The position numbers and the translations under genes were made by a program. Below are positions 18,638 to 27,609 of a DNA stretch of 64,000 bases, piece after piece. Position 1 is the first letter of the stretch; every line of letters begins with the position of its first letter. Source of the stretch: Thalassovita mediterranea (lineage in GTDB: Bacteria > Pseudomonadota > Alphaproteobacteria > Rhodobacterales > Rhodobacteraceae); the NCBI RefSeq assembly GCF_001458435.1, contig NZ_CYSF01000019.1, positions 41,149 to 105,148 on the forward strand, read 5' to 3'. Under the pieces are notes generated by a model. That model did not search any database. It was not told the origin of the DNA and saw only the letters and a program-made list of their open reading frames with translations.

Positions 18638-20980
18638 ATGCCACACGATGCTGCTCATCATGATCACGATCATGCCGCTTCTTCGCCTGATACAGGCACA
18701 AGTTGCTACGGTGGTGATGCTGTTCCGCCAACGCAAGTCAGCGCCTCCGACGGGCGTAGTTTCCACGTCAGCGGTTTGGACTGCGCGGAAGAGGTCTCGA
18801 TCCTCAACCGCGTCGTCGGACCAAAGGTCGGTGGAGCGGAGTACCTCGCCTTTGATGTTATCAACGCGCGCATGACGGTTCTGGATGGTGGGACGAACCC
18901 GTCGTCGAAACAGATTATTGATTTGGTTGCTTCAACAGGCATGACGGCTAAGCCGTGGGATGCCGAGGACGCCAGCGCCGATCAGGCTGCACATTTGAAG
19001 AAACAAAAGCAGTTTACGATGTTGAGCGGAGGCTTTTGGGCGGCGGGGTTCATTTACCACCTCGTTGAAACCGGGATTGGCGGGGCCATCGGCATCTTTG
19101 CCGGCCATGGGGAATCCGCGATGCCAATGGCGGAGGTTGCCTTGTTCGCTGGCGCAATTCTATTCGGTGTGTGGCTGGTGGCACCTAAAGCATGGTCGTC
19201 TGCGCGCCGGATCTCTCCTGATATGAACCTGTTGATGGTGGTTGCCGTTGCCGGTGCCATTGGGCTTGGAGAATTCTTTGAGGCCGCAACTGTTGCGTTT
19301 TTCTTCTCACTCTCGCTCTATCTTGAAAGCTGGAGCGTCGGGCGGGCACGCAATGCTGTCTCGGCGCTTCTCGACCTCGCGCCTGCGACGGCGCGGGTAA
19401 TAAACGAGGATGGGTCTGAGACGGATATTCCCGCCGCGGCCGTCGCTGTCGGAACCAAGTTCATCGTGCGCGGTGGGGACCGCATTCCCCTGGACGGAGA
19501 AGTTGTCGGCGGGGCGGGAGCTGTCGATCAGGCGCCCATTACGGGTGAAAGCGCTTTGGTGCCAAAAGAGGCGGGCGACGATGTTTACGCGGGCACCATC
19601 AATGGTGAGGGCACGTTGACCGTACGGGCAACGATGGCCGCGTCTGACACGGTTCTGTCCAAGATCATTCGCATGGTTGGCGATGCACATTCGCGTCGCG
19701 CTGAGGTCGAACAATGGGTGACAAAGTTCGCCCGCATTTACACTCCAGTTGTGATGGTGTTTGCCATTTTCATTGCCTTAATCCCGCCACTTGTCGCGGG
19801 CGGCGACTGGGGCTTTTGGTTCTATAACGCGCTGGTTTTGCTGGTCATCGCCTGTCCATGTGCCTTGGTGATCTCGACCCCAGTGTCCATTGTTGCATCG
19901 CTTGCGGCATCCGCCCGAAATGGTGTGCTGATCAAAGGCGGGGCCTATGTCGAAGCCCCCGGGCGCACCACTGCGTTGGCAATGGACAAGACCGGTACGA
20001 TCACCATGGGTGAGCCCGAGGTTGCGGCCATTTATCCGCTTGGTGGCACAACCGAAGCCGAATTGATGGCACGGGCCGTGGCCCTCGAAGCGCGTTCCTC
20101 ACATCCTCTAGCACGGGCTATCCTTGGCCGTGCAGAGCGGGGCGGAATAAAAATCGTCGCCGCCGAGGATACCCGAACCGTCCCTGGGCGCGGCCTTGAG
20201 GGTCAAATGGGCGGTCAGTCCATCTGGCTCGGCTCAGACCGGTTTGCCGAGGAAAAGGGTCTTGGCGGGAATATTCCGGCTGATCTGCGCAATCAGATCG
20301 AAGGCGCTGGAAGCACGCTTGTGGCGATCGGTGATGCAAACGGCGTCAACGGCGTTCTCGAACTGCGCGACCGGATCCGGCCAGATGCCAAGGGCATTGT
20401 CGCGCGTTTGCACGCACAAGGTGTCAAAAAGATCGTGATGCTGACCGGCGACAACGCGGCCACGGCAAGAGCAGTGGCTGCCGAGGTGGGCATAGATGAG
20501 GTGCGGGCCGAACTCCTTCCCGAGGATAAGGTCACGGCCATCGAAGAACTGGTGGCGCAATATACGACCGTCGCGATGATCGGGGACGGAGTGAACGACG
20601 CACCGGCAATGGCGCGTGCGCATTACGGCATAGCAATGGGCGCAGTTGGGTCGGATGCTGCGATTGAAACGGCAGACATTGCTTTGATGACGGACGATAT
20701 TGGCAAACTTCCATGGCTGATCGGGCATTCGCGCAGGACCATGTCGATCATCAAACAGAACATCGGGCTGTCCCTTGCAACCAAGGCCGTCTTCGTCGTG
20801 GCGACTGCCTTCGGTATGGCATCCATGTGGGGCGCGATTGCGGCAGACGTCGGGGTCTCGCTTCTCGTTGTCGCCAACGCCTTGCGATTGATAGGAGCAC
20901 GCGACGGCGACCAAGGACCGCGCAGCGGAGAGCAAGTTGGCGAGGAAATGGCAAAAGGCGCGCTGGCACACGGCCATTGA
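18638..20980 (+). CDS. P1B-2-type ATPase exporting Zn/Cd/Pb
   Basis: Inner-membrane heavy-metal exporter. Of 780 residues: a His-rich start (HHDHDHAA), an N-terminal HMA-like domain with the ZntA-type 'VSGLDCAEE' motif (about 43-51), the transport motif 'VIACPCALVIST' (CPC near 404), the phosphorylation site 'MDKTGTIT' (Asp near 450) and 'GDGVNDAPAM' near 650. The membrane-eight signature Lys in 'NIGLSLATK' and Asp in 'AIAADVGVSLLVV' matches the Zn2+/Cd2+/Pb2+ group rather than copper pumps. It is preceded by a MerR-type promoter. The second L,D-transpeptidase follows, so metal export and wall repair may share a transcript. Confidence 0.9.
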   Translation: MPHDAAHHDHDHAASSPDTGTSCYGGDAVPPTQVSASDGRSFHVSGLDCAEEVSILNRVVGPKVGGAEYLAFDVINARMTVLDGGTNPSSKQIIDLVASTGMTAKPWDAEDASADQAAHLKKQKQFTMLSGGFWAAGFIYHLVETGIGGAIGIFAGHGESAMPMAEVALFAGAILFGVWLVAPKAWSSARRISPDMNLLMVVAVAGAIGLGEFFEAATVAFFFSLSLYLESWSVGRARNAVSALLDLAPATARVINEDGSETDIPAAAVAVGTKFIVRGGDRIPLDGEVVGGAGAVDQAPITGESALVPKEAGDDVYAGTINGEGTLTVRATMAASDTVLSKIIRMVGDAHSRRAEVEQWVTKFARIYTPVVMVFAIFIALIPPLVAGGDWGFWFYNALVLLVIACPCALVISTPVSIVASLAASARNGVLIKGGAYVEAPGRTTALAMDKTGTITMGEPEVAAIYPLGGTTEAELMARAVALEARSSHPLARAILGRAERGGIKIVAAEDTRTVPGRGLEGQMGGQSIWLGSDRFAEEKGLGGNIPADLRNQIEGAGSTLVAIGDANGVNGVLELRDRIRPDAKGIVARLHAQGVKKIVMLTGDNAATARAVAAEVGIDEVRAELLPEDKVTAIEELVAQYTTVAMIGDGVNDAPAMARAHYGIAMGAVGSDAAIETADIALMTDDIGKLPWLIGHSRRTMSIIKQNIGLSLATKAVFVVATAFGMASMWGAIAADVGVSLLVVANALRLIGARDGDQGPRSGEQVGEEMAKGALAHGH

Positions 20981-21046
20981 TCGGTGAAAGGCAACGCTGT
21001 ATCCGATAGGCACAACGAACCTCCAAAGAAGAGGCATAGGGCAGTG

Positions 21047-21556
21047 ATGATAACAAGATTACCGAGACGGCTTTTCCTATCTGGTGCGGTGGCTACATTC
21101 TTGGCCGGATGCGCCAACAAATTCAGGTCGTACACTGGCCCTGATGTGACACGCCTGCGCCTCTACAAATCTCAACGACTGCTCGTTCTCGATGGCGCGC
21201 AGGGTGTGTTGCGCACTTTCCCGGTCGGGCTTGGTTTTGCCCCCGAAGGACACAAGCAATTCGAGGGCGACGGACGCACGCCCGAAGGAACCTACACCAT
21301 CGATCGCCGAAATCCCGAGAGCCTGTTTCATCTCTCAATAGGCATTTCTTACCCCAATGCCGAAGACCGTGCTTTCGCGGCTGCTCAGAGCCGGTCTCCA
21401 GGGGGTGATATCTTTATCCACGGTGGCCCGAGGCGGGGCATTGATCCGACAAATAAGCAGGACTGGACCGCAGGATGTATTGCGGTCACCGATCGGCAGA
21501 TTGAAGAGATTTATGCCATGGTGCGCGATGGAACGCCCATCGACATTTATGCCTGA
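21047..21556 (+). CDS. L,D-transpeptidase family lipoprotein
   Basis: The second YkuD-type protein in the island, 169 residues from the chosen ATG. A twin-arginine-like, lipobox-bearing signal ('RLPRRLFLSGAVATFLAGC', Cys near 23) predicts a lipid-anchored form. The catalytic domain shows 'GGDIFIHGGPRRGIDPTNKQ' and 'DWTAGCIAVT' with His and Cys in place. An in-frame GTG at 20984 would add an unlikely 21-residue extension before the signal. It follows the ATPase by 66 bp in the same direction and its last 10 bases overlap the convergent lspA. Confidence 0.8.
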   Translation: MITRLPRRLFLSGAVATFLAGCANKFRSYTGPDVTRLRLYKSQRLLVLDGAQGVLRTFPVGLGFAPEGHKQFEGDGRTPEGTYTIDRRNPESLFHLSIGISYPNAEDRAFAAAQSRSPGGDIFIHGGPRRGIDPTNKQDWTAGCIAVTDRQIEEIYAMVRDGTPIDIYA

Positions 21557-22014
21557 AAACGTGCCCTCCGCAGCGGATACAACAAAAGTACCCCCACGCC
21601 ACACACGACAAATACATCGGCAAGGTTGAAGGCCGGCCAATACAGGCCAGCGATGTGGAAGCTCAGAAAGTCGGTAACGGCTTGAAATCGGAAGCGATCT
21701 ACGACGTTACCGAGTGCGCCGCCAATGATAGCACCAAGCGCGACAGCTTCGATGTGATTGTCGCTGCGAAAAAGCATCACGCCGAGAACAGTGCATATCA
21801 CGAGCGCCAATGCCGACAGTCCCCACCAAGGCATGCCCCCGAACATCCCGAAGCTAACCCCATCATTTTGAACATACACAAGGTCGAAAATGGGTAAGAT
21901 TTGAATGCCGGTGGCAAACGAGGATGCGTTGTCCATGACAAAGAACTTCGTGACTTGATCCACGAAAAGAGCGATCAACACTGTAGTCAGGCCGGGAAGG
22001 ATGAATATCTTCAT
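21547..22014 (-). CDS. lspA: Signal peptidase II (lipoprotein signal peptidase)
   Basis: Inner-membrane aspartyl peptidase removing signal peptides from lipoproteins. The 155-residue length is normal. It has four membrane segments and conserved blocks 'DQVTKFFVM', 'VYVQNDGVSFGMFGG', 'GGALGNVVDRF' (catalytic Asp) and 'WPAFNLADVFVV' (second Asp). It is the last gene of the minus-strand metal run. In Cupriavidus lead resistance the LspA-like PbrC accompanies the PbrA ATPase and PbrR, so an extra LspA beside a P1B-2 ATPase and a PbrR-like regulator is a recognised pairing. It could also process the lipoproteins encoded nearby. Confidence 0.92.
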   Translation of the reverse strand: MKIFILPGLTTVLIALFVDQVTKFFVMDNASSFATGIQILPIFDLVYVQNDGVSFGMFGGMPWWGLSALALVICTVLGVMLFRSDNHIEAVALGAIIGGALGNVVDRFRFQAVTDFLSFHIAGLYWPAFNLADVFVVCGVGVLLLYPLRRARFQA

Positions 22015-22020
22015 CGTTTT

Positions 22021-22833
22021 TTACCCGAGCCAGACGTCCAAAAACAGCATGATGACCAAGCCGATCGCAAGGCCGAGCGTGGCCTTGTTCTGATGACCGC
22101 TTCGGTGGGTTTCAGGAATGATCTCGTGACTGATAACGTAGAGCATCGCGCCTGCCGCAAACGCCAAACCCCAAGGGAGAAGCGGTTCCGAGATCGTGAT
22201 GATCCCCGCACCCAAAAGTCCGCCAATGGGTTCAACCATGCCAGTTAATGCGGCGATCCCCCAAGCCCGGACTTTCGAATACCCTTCGCCGAGCAGTGAC
22301 ACCGCGACGGCCAGACCTTCGGGCGCATTCTGCAGCCCGATCCCGATGGCAAGCGGCATACCGCCTGACACACCGTCTGCGCCAAAGCCGACGCCCACCG
22401 CCAGCCCTTCGGGAAAGTTGTGGATCGTGATGGCGATGATGAACAACCACACCCTGCGGAGCGATGCTGCCTCAGGCCCTTCGCGACCTGTGCTGAAATG
22501 CTCATGCGGTAGTTTCTCGTTCATGAGTGCCACGGCACCCATCCCAAGAAGGATCGCAATACACACAATTGCGGCCGGTGCTGCCTCGTTCACATATCGC
22601 AATTCAGCCGCATCAAGAGCAGGAATAATCAGCGAAAAGAAGGATGCAGCAAGCATCACGCCCGCCGCGAAACCAAGTGACAGGTCTCGGGTAGCGCGAG
22701 ACGGCACGCGACCAAAAAGCACGGGTATTGCGCCAATGGCCGTCATTGAGCCTGCGGCAAGACTACCCAGAAATCCGAGCATAATAGGGGAGAGAGTGTC
22801 CAAATTCAGATCTTTCGTTTCAAATGGCTTCAA
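22021..22833 (-). CDS. ZIP-family divalent metal transporter
   Basis: The 270-residue membrane protein has the ZIP signature 'HNFPEGLAVGVGFGADGVSG' (membrane segment 4) and the segment 5 'QNAPEGLAVAVSLLGEGYSK', both with His/Asn and Glu metal ligands. There are seven to eight membrane segments in all. ZIP proteins usually bring Zn2+ and similar ions toward the cytoplasm, which seems contrary in an export island. GufA-type members like this may instead handle envelope metal. The start overlaps the stop of the DUF411 gene (ATGA), so translation is coupled. Confidence 0.85.
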   Translation of the reverse strand: MKPFETKDLNLDTLSPIMLGFLGSLAAGSMTAIGAIPVLFGRVPSRATRDLSLGFAAGVMLAASFFSLIIPALDAAELRYVNEAAPAAIVCIAILLGMGAVALMNEKLPHEHFSTGREGPEAASLRRVWLFIIAITIHNFPEGLAVGVGFGADGVSGGMPLAIGIGLQNAPEGLAVAVSLLGEGYSKVRAWGIAALTGMVEPIGGLLGAGIITISEPLLPWGLAFAAGAMLYVISHEIIPETHRSGHQNKATLGLAIGLVIMLFLDVWLG

Positions 22834-23279
22834 TCGCCAGAATAGCTTGAGAAGACTTCTGTCGACCCGTCGTTGTTGATGAGAAACACGTCGTAGGCCT
22901 CACGCCAGCGGCTCTGATCCATACCAGGTGAGCCAAGTGGCATGTCCGGCACCGCGAGGCCTATTGCGTCCGGCCTTTCGCTGAGTAACCTGCGAATATC
23001 ATCTGCTGGCACGTGGCCCTCGATCACGTAGCCCTCTACCAGACCCGTGTGACAGGACACCATTCTTTGCGGAACGCCATTATCGAGTTTGAAGCGTACA
23101 AAAAGGCCCGCAAACATATCTTCACCTGTGGGTTCGAAGCCGTTTTCTTCGAGGTGTTTCATCCACGCTAGGCAGCAACCGCAACCATTCGTCTTAACGA
23201 CTTCAATTGGGGTCGTTTGGGCAATCGATTGCCCAGCCAATGCGAGCGTGAGCAAGGCGGAGAGTGAGAGTTTTTTCAT
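22830..23279 (-). CDS. DUF411 periplasmic metal-binding protein
   Basis: The 149-residue exported protein has a clean signal peptide (MKKLSLSALLTLALAGQSIA), a CxCC motif 'TNGCGCCLAWMKHLEENGFE' and the family block 'SCHTGLVEGYVIEGHVPADD' with 'RPDAIGLAVPDMPLGSPGM'. DUF411 proteins recur in copper and other metal-resistance operons and are thought to bind metal through the cysteines. It lies between the ZIP and M23 genes in the same run. Confidence 0.85.
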   Translation of the reverse strand: MKKLSLSALLTLALAGQSIAQTTPIEVVKTNGCGCCLAWMKHLEENGFEPTGEDMFAGLFVRFKLDNGVPQRMVSCHTGLVEGYVIEGHVPADDIRRLLSERPDAIGLAVPDMPLGSPGMDQSRWREAYDVFLINNDGSTEVFSSYSGD

Positions 23280-23282
23280 TAT

Positions 23283-24656
23283 CTAAAGCCTTTCCGACAT
23301 CGTTTGAGCGACATCCGAATCAAGTAATCCAGTAAACTGGGCCCGGCTCTCATGAAGACGTGCTACAATGTCTGGATTGGTTCCTTCTGCGTTTGCCGCT
23401 TCGGCAAGCCGTTCTTCCGACATTGGATCTGTGGGTCGGCCATCCACCCGCACTTCATAATGCAGATTTGGACCCGTCGCAGTTCCTGTCGCGCCAACGC
23501 GACCGATAGCCTCACCCGCTGTAACCCTATCTCCGACCGAAAGACCGTCGGGCACGAAACTCAGATGGGCATAGCGGGTCATAGTGTCCGAGCCATGCGC
23601 GATCTCGACCACGCGTCCATAGCCGCCGCGTCGGCCAACAAAGGAGATAGTTCCAGGTGCGGTGGCATAAACGGGCGTCCCATGCGGAGCTGCAAAATCG
23701 ACCCCTGTATGCATGCGCACATCTCCATACACCGGATGTCTGCGGTTGCCATACACCGAACTCAACCGCGCTCCCTTCACAGGCTGCGCGAACACGCGCA
23801 ACACTTCTCCATCGACAAAAATTGTCGCGTTTCCAGAGTTGTCGTCCGGCCACACGATCTCATAACGGGTTTCGTCGATGGTCAGCGCAGCGAAGGACAG
23901 GTGAGGTTGTCCGATAATTTGGTCGCTGAGCCTGGCTTCACGCCACATCAATTGCAACGGTTCGTCGCCTTTCAAATCACGCCGGAAGTCTACAGTCCCC
24001 CCCAACATCTCAGCCAAGTCTACGGCAAACCGAGCGGGAACATCTGCCGATGCAAGAGTTGCCGAAATCGAGTTTTGCACCGTCGTATCTGCCGCCCGCA
24101 GCACCAAATCAGGCTCAGGCAGTATTCTCCGAGTGGCGGTCTCATCTGTGAAAACCGCTTCGATTTGGACGCCTTCGTCAACAGACAATACGGCTCGTCT
24201 CAGCGATCCGGAAACGGAAGTTTCAATCTCGATGCCATATCCGGGTCTAAGCTTGCGCAGGTCATATTCTGCCGCCATGGCCAGAGCTACTTCGGCGCGA
24301 TCACCAGCAGAAAGGCCCGCCGCAGACAGCAATGCATCTAAGGTTTCACCCGAGGACAAGGTGCCCGACCAGGATACCACTGGCGAGGCCGTTTCCAAAA
24401 ATGCTCTGTCGTAAGCTAGGGGCTCCGGCGGTTCTGAGGACCAAATGACTTTGTCAGCTGCCGCAATCGTGCTCCAGGAGGGTGCCTCCGTTTGCAGCGA
24501 CATAGATGGCTGTCGCAAGGGAACGGGCTGCCAATTCGACGCCACAGCAATTGCATCGGGTGCCCGGGACGTTCCCCAGTTGGTCTGGGATGCCAAGATT
24601 AGCGTTAGGACTAAAGTAGCGCCTAAGACACCAAAGGCAGGATACCTCAACTTCAT
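23283..24656 (-). CDS. M23 (LytM-type) peptidoglycan endopeptidase
   Basis: The 457-residue protein has an N-terminal membrane anchor or signal (about residues 8-26) and an opacity-associated-type N-terminal half ('LDALLSAAGLSAGDRAEVAL'). The C-terminal M23 zinc peptidase has 'VRMHTGVDFAAPHGTPVYAT' (His, Asp), 'MTRYAHLSF' and 'GPNLHYEVRVDG' (His). All zinc ligands are present, so it should be active, cutting stem-peptide cross-links. Together with two L,D-transpeptidases it gives the island a complete cut-and-reseal wall kit. Its stop is 3 bp from the DUF411 start, and its start overlaps the SCO gene. Confidence 0.87.
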   Translation of the reverse strand: MKLRYPAFGVLGATLVLTLILASQTNWGTSRAPDAIAVASNWQPVPLRQPSMSLQTEAPSWSTIAAADKVIWSSEPPEPLAYDRAFLETASPVVSWSGTLSSGETLDALLSAAGLSAGDRAEVALAMAAEYDLRKLRPGYGIEIETSVSGSLRRAVLSVDEGVQIEAVFTDETATRRILPEPDLVLRAADTTVQNSISATLASADVPARFAVDLAEMLGGTVDFRRDLKGDEPLQLMWREARLSDQIIGQPHLSFAALTIDETRYEIVWPDDNSGNATIFVDGEVLRVFAQPVKGARLSSVYGNRRHPVYGDVRMHTGVDFAAPHGTPVYATAPGTISFVGRRGGYGRVVEIAHGSDTMTRYAHLSFVPDGLSVGDRVTAGEAIGRVGATGTATGPNLHYEVRVDGRPTDPMSEERLAEAANAEGTNPDIVARLHESRAQFTGLLDSDVAQTMSERL

Positions 24657-25276
24657 GATGTTTCTTCTTCCATTGTCAGGACGCGGCGGATTTTTGGCAC
24701 CGCGAATTCCCGTTGTTCATGGTAATCTATCGTGCCGGAAAACTGCCCCTCAGCATCAAAGAGAAAGACGCTTGCCGTATGGTTCATTGCATAGTCGCCG
24801 CCCTCCGTGGCGACTTTTTCATATCGTGCGCGGAAGCCCGCCGCTGCCCGTGCCGTCGTATCCAGCGTTCCGCTCCAGCCTTGGATGGCAGGGTGAAAAT
24901 AGCTGATATAGTCGGCCATGGCGTCCACGGTATCGCGTTCTGGGTCTACCGTGATGAATACGACATTCAGGTCCGCAACCTCATCGCCAAGATCGTCGAG
25001 CCAACCAGAGATGTCCGACAATGTGGTGGGGCACACATCAGGGCAATATGTGAAGCCGAAAAACACCATTGATGGATTACCGATAAGTGACGCAGGTCCA
25101 ACGGTTGCCCCGTCCTGGTTGGTCATCTGGAATTCCATTTGGGTAAGCGGCAAAGGTCGCTGAGCCACCGGCTCAGGCGCACCCGGCCCATCAACCTGCC
25201 ACCAGCCGATGAACAGCGTTAGCGCAACAACGCCGCTCACGGCTGCGCCAAAAGTAAGGAGCGTGCGCCGGTTCAT
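24653..25276 (-). CDS. SCO1/SenC family copper chaperone (first of two)
   Basis: Membrane-anchored thioredoxin-fold protein of 207 residues that delivers copper or acts as a thiol reductase in CuA-site assembly. An N-terminal anchor (about residues 7-25) is followed by the copper site 'FGFTYCPDVCPTTLSDISGW' and the distal His in 'YAMNHTASVFLFD'. It overlaps the M23 gene by 4 nt and abuts the PCuAC gene, the two chaperones that cooperate in CuA loading. Confidence 0.88.
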   Translation of the reverse strand: MNRRTLLTFGAAVSGVVALTLFIGWWQVDGPGAPEPVAQRPLPLTQMEFQMTNQDGATVGPASLIGNPSMVFFGFTYCPDVCPTTLSDISGWLDDLGDEVADLNVVFITVDPERDTVDAMADYISYFHPAIQGWSGTLDTTARAAAGFRARYEKVATEGGDYAMNHTASVFLFDAEGQFSGTIDYHEQREFAVPKIRRVLTMEEETS

Positions 25277-25737
25277 CAGCCCTCCGGCCCGCGGGCGGCA
25301 ATGCCAAGAATAGGCACATCAACGTTCAGCGTCCCGCCATCAGCAAAGTTCAGTGTCAGCGGAAAGGTCTCCCCTTCGACCATCTTGGTTTGCAAGCGCA
25401 TCAACATGGCATGCATGCCGCCCGGTTCCAGCGAAACACTTTCGCCCGGAAGAATGGTGATTTCACCGACAGGGCCCATGGAACTGACACCATTTAAATC
25501 AGTCGTGGTTTCGTGGATGTCCGGCATCATGGCCAATGGGGTTTCCAGCCCGACCAATGTCACCGGGTCAGAACCCGTGTTGCGCAGGATCATGTAAGCT
25601 GCGCCTGGGCGGTTGGTGCCGATAGAAGCGCGGGCCCATGCGTCTTCGACTACAATGTCGCCGGAATCCGCCACAGCAGAGGCGGGCAACCCAATTAAGA
25701 GGCTGAATGCGATGGCGATGTAGGCAGTTGATTTCAT
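25276..25737 (-). CDS. Periplasmic copper chaperone PCu(A)C
   Basis: The 153-residue exported protein has a signal peptide ('STAYIAIAFSLLIGLPASA') and a cupredoxin-like DUF461 fold. The copper ligands lie in 'MPDIHETTTDLNGVSSM' (His, Met) and 'LEPGGMHAMLM' (His-x-Met). It probably passes Cu(I) to SCO or oxidase CuA. Start ATG 25737; longer frames upstream lack a signal peptide. Its stop overlaps the SCO start by one base. Confidence 0.88.
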   Translation of the reverse strand: MKSTAYIAIAFSLLIGLPASAVADSGDIVVEDAWARASIGTNRPGAAYMILRNTGSDPVTLVGLETPLAMMPDIHETTTDLNGVSSMGPVGEITILPGESVSLEPGGMHAMLMRLQTKMVEGETFPLTLNFADGGTLNVDVPILGIAARGPEG

Positions 25738-25762
25738 GGGTTTGTTCCTAATAGCCAATTGT

Positions 25763-26422
25763 TCAGGATTCATGCGCAGCGACTTCCGCAGCAACGAGGG
25801 CGCGCAACTCGTCGGCGCCGAAGGGATCAAGAGGTTTGCCGTTTACAAAGAAAGTGGGGGTGCCACGGATCTCCATCGTTTCAACGTCTGCGCGGTCCTG
25901 ATTAAGGATTGCAACAGTTTGCGGCGCCCTCATTTGGTCTTGGGCCGCTTCAACGTCAAGGCCAGCCTGTTCCGCAATACTAAGGAGCAAACCCGGCGCA
26001 GGTTCACCGTGCGACGCCCAGCGTGGCTGTTGTTCTAGGATCGCTTCTTTGACCGGGATAAAGACACCCTGCATGCGTGCCGCTTCCATTACCCTGATCG
26101 CCTCTTCTGACGCCGGGCCATGAAACGGGGTGTATCGAAGAACGACGCGAACCTGATCGCCGTGCTCAGCCATGATGTCCTTTATGATCGGATAGAAAGC
26201 ACGGCAGGCTTCGCAGGCGGGATCGAAAAATTCCACGATTGTGACGGGGGCGTCCTCGGGTCCCATGATGGGAGAATAGGGACGCATCAGCGCCTCTGTT
26301 TGCTCGGATTGAAGCGGTTCGACCACGGCAACTGGTGCAGTGCGGGATTGATTCCAGGCAGCGGCCGCAAATATTGCGAGACCTGCAGCTAATGCGACTA
26401 GAACGATTGATTTACTTTTCAC
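25763..26422 (-). CDS. DsbA-family thiol:disulfide oxidoreductase
   Basis: The 219-residue exported or anchored thioredoxin-fold protein has an N-terminal membrane segment (residues about 6-24), the active site 'FFDPACEACRAFYPII' (CEAC near residue 70) and the cis-Pro region 'EIRGTPTFFVNGKPL'. It resembles DsbG/ScsC-like members more than E. coli DsbA. It is encoded next to a DsbB, which would re-oxidise it, with 4-nt overlap, so the pair is probably a dedicated system for metal-stressed periplasm. Confidence 0.85.
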   Translation of the reverse strand: MKSKSIVLVALAAGLAIFAAAAWNQSRTAPVAVVEPLQSEQTEALMRPYSPIMGPEDAPVTIVEFFDPACEACRAFYPIIKDIMAEHGDQVRVVLRYTPFHGPASEEAIRVMEAARMQGVFIPVKEAILEQQPRWASHGEPAPGLLLSIAEQAGLDVEAAQDQMRAPQTVAILNQDRADVETMEIRGTPTFFVNGKPLDPFGADELRALVAAEVAAHES

Positions 26423-26844
26423 GTGCGGGGCTCCTTCAGGGAGATTAACGAAAAGAGTGCGATCAGAGCGAAGGCTATGAGCGCCAAGAGCGGAATTGGG
26501 ACGCCAAGGAATAACTGGTTATCGCCGGTACAAGACGGGCCAGTCTCGGTGCAGGGTTTGATGGGTTCCGGAAGGATGCCTGTGTAAAGTCCAAGATGCC
26601 AAAGCGCGATGGCGGCCCCGCCAATGGCGAGCGCAACGCCGTAGCGGCCGACCCGATGATCCTCCCACCAGAGACCGAGGCCAAGAACGATTACTAAGGG
26701 GAACATGAAAGCGCGCTGAAACCAGCACAGATTGCAAGGTGCCTGACCCAGAACCTCACCAATATAGAGCACTGCTAAGGAACTCCCCAAAGCCACGATC
26801 CAGGCGGCGGCAAGAGCCGAATCTTTTGCCATCACTCGGCTCAT
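26419..26844 (-). CDS. DsbB-family quinone-linked disulfide formation protein
   Basis: The 141-residue four-helix membrane protein has the first cysteine pair 'GQAPCNLCWFQRAFMFPL' and a second periplasmic pair in 'KPCTETGPSCTG', both needed for electron flow to quinone. It is shorter than E. coli DsbB but near the DsbI/short DsbB length. It partners with the adjacent DsbA-like gene. Confidence 0.87.
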   Translation of the reverse strand: MSRVMAKDSALAAAWIVALGSSLAVLYIGEVLGQAPCNLCWFQRAFMFPLVIVLGLGLWWEDHRVGRYGVALAIGGAAIALWHLGLYTGILPEPIKPCTETGPSCTGDNQLFLGVPIPLLALIAFALIALFSLISLKEPRT

Positions 26845-26846
26845 AT

Positions 26847-27437
26847 CTACATCCTCGCCCTTAGATCGGAAACAATCTCTTCAGCTGATGTGCCATATGT
26901 CCAAGCCCCGACATATCCGCCTTGGGGATCAAATAGGAACAGCTGGGAGGAATGTCCCATCGTGTATCCATTGGGCGAAGCGGCTTCCTCGATCTTCTCA
27001 AAGTACACGCGGAAGGTTTCCGATGTTCGCTTGATCTGATCGGCCGTGCCGGTGAGGCCTACTATATCTGCCTCGAAAGCCGGAACGAACTCTGCCAGTT
27101 TTTCGGGCGTATCACGTTCGGGGTCAATCGAGATAAAGAGCGGCTGGACTTTGGCGGCATCGGAGCCGAGCGCATCCATGACAGCGGCAACCTCTGCCAA
27201 GGTCGTGGGGCACACATCGGGGCAATTCGCAAAGCCGAAGAAGACGAGCAACCAGCGCCCTGCGAAGTCTTCGTCCGTCTGCACTATGCCTCGGTGATCG
27301 GTCAGTTCGAAGTCAGCTTGGAACGCGGGCGCATCAGCGCGCTGTTCTTCTCTGATAGAAAACTGCAAAAAAATGGACCCAACAACCACGATCGCGGTAA
27401 GTCCCCAAAGCATTTTTTGTAACGTAGAAAATTTCAT
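26847..27437 (-). CDS. SCO1/SenC family protein (second of two)
   Basis: The 196-residue protein has an N-terminal anchor (about residues 9-25), the copper site 'FGFANCPDVCPTTLAEVAAV' and the distal His in 'YTMGHSSQLFLFD'. It is related to but clearly different from the copy at 24653, so the two are not a recent duplication. It is the first gene of the nine-gene minus-strand run; its promoter at 27475-27505 has MerR-type spacing. Confidence 0.87.
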   Translation of the reverse strand: MKFSTLQKMLWGLTAIVVVGSIFLQFSIREEQRADAPAFQADFELTDHRGIVQTDEDFAGRWLLVFFGFANCPDVCPTTLAEVAAVMDALGSDAAKVQPLFISIDPERDTPEKLAEFVPAFEADIVGLTGTADQIKRTSETFRVYFEKIEEAASPNGYTMGHSSQLFLFDPQGGYVGAWTYGTSAEEIVSDLRARM

Positions 27438-27474
27438 TGGTTGTATTGCGCCCGATTCCGCCCATTTTTAAAGC

Positions 27475-27505
27475 GGTCTAAATGTTCTAGTTGCTAGAGG
27501 TTCAA
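27475..27505 (-). promoter_or_regulatory. MerR-type metal-responsive promoter, site 3
   Basis: On the minus strand TTGAAC and TAGACC are separated by 19 bp; the spacer holds the dyad TCTAG-CAA-CTAGA. It is very like the lead-responsive pbrA promoter pattern (TTGACT-19-TTAAAT with CTATAGTAACTAGAG). It drives the run from SCO to lspA and lies back to back with the regulator gene. Confidence 0.78.
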
Positions 27506-27575
27506 GTTGTTTTTCGGCATTGCGGCGGCGTGTCACGGATCTGTGATTAGGGTGCTGGCTTGCGGATGCCAATAG

Positions 27576-27596
27576 CTATAGCTACCAACGCTATAG
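27576..27596. promoter_or_regulatory. Inverted repeat before the MerR regulator
   Basis: CTATAGC-TACCAAC-GCTATAG, perfect 7-bp arms, ending 13 bp before the regulator ATG, with GGAGG close behind. It is likely part of the regulator's own promoter. Its spacing differs from the four target promoters, so autoregulation is only suggested. Confidence 0.45.
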
Positions 27597-27609
27597 ATAT
27601 GGAGGTCAC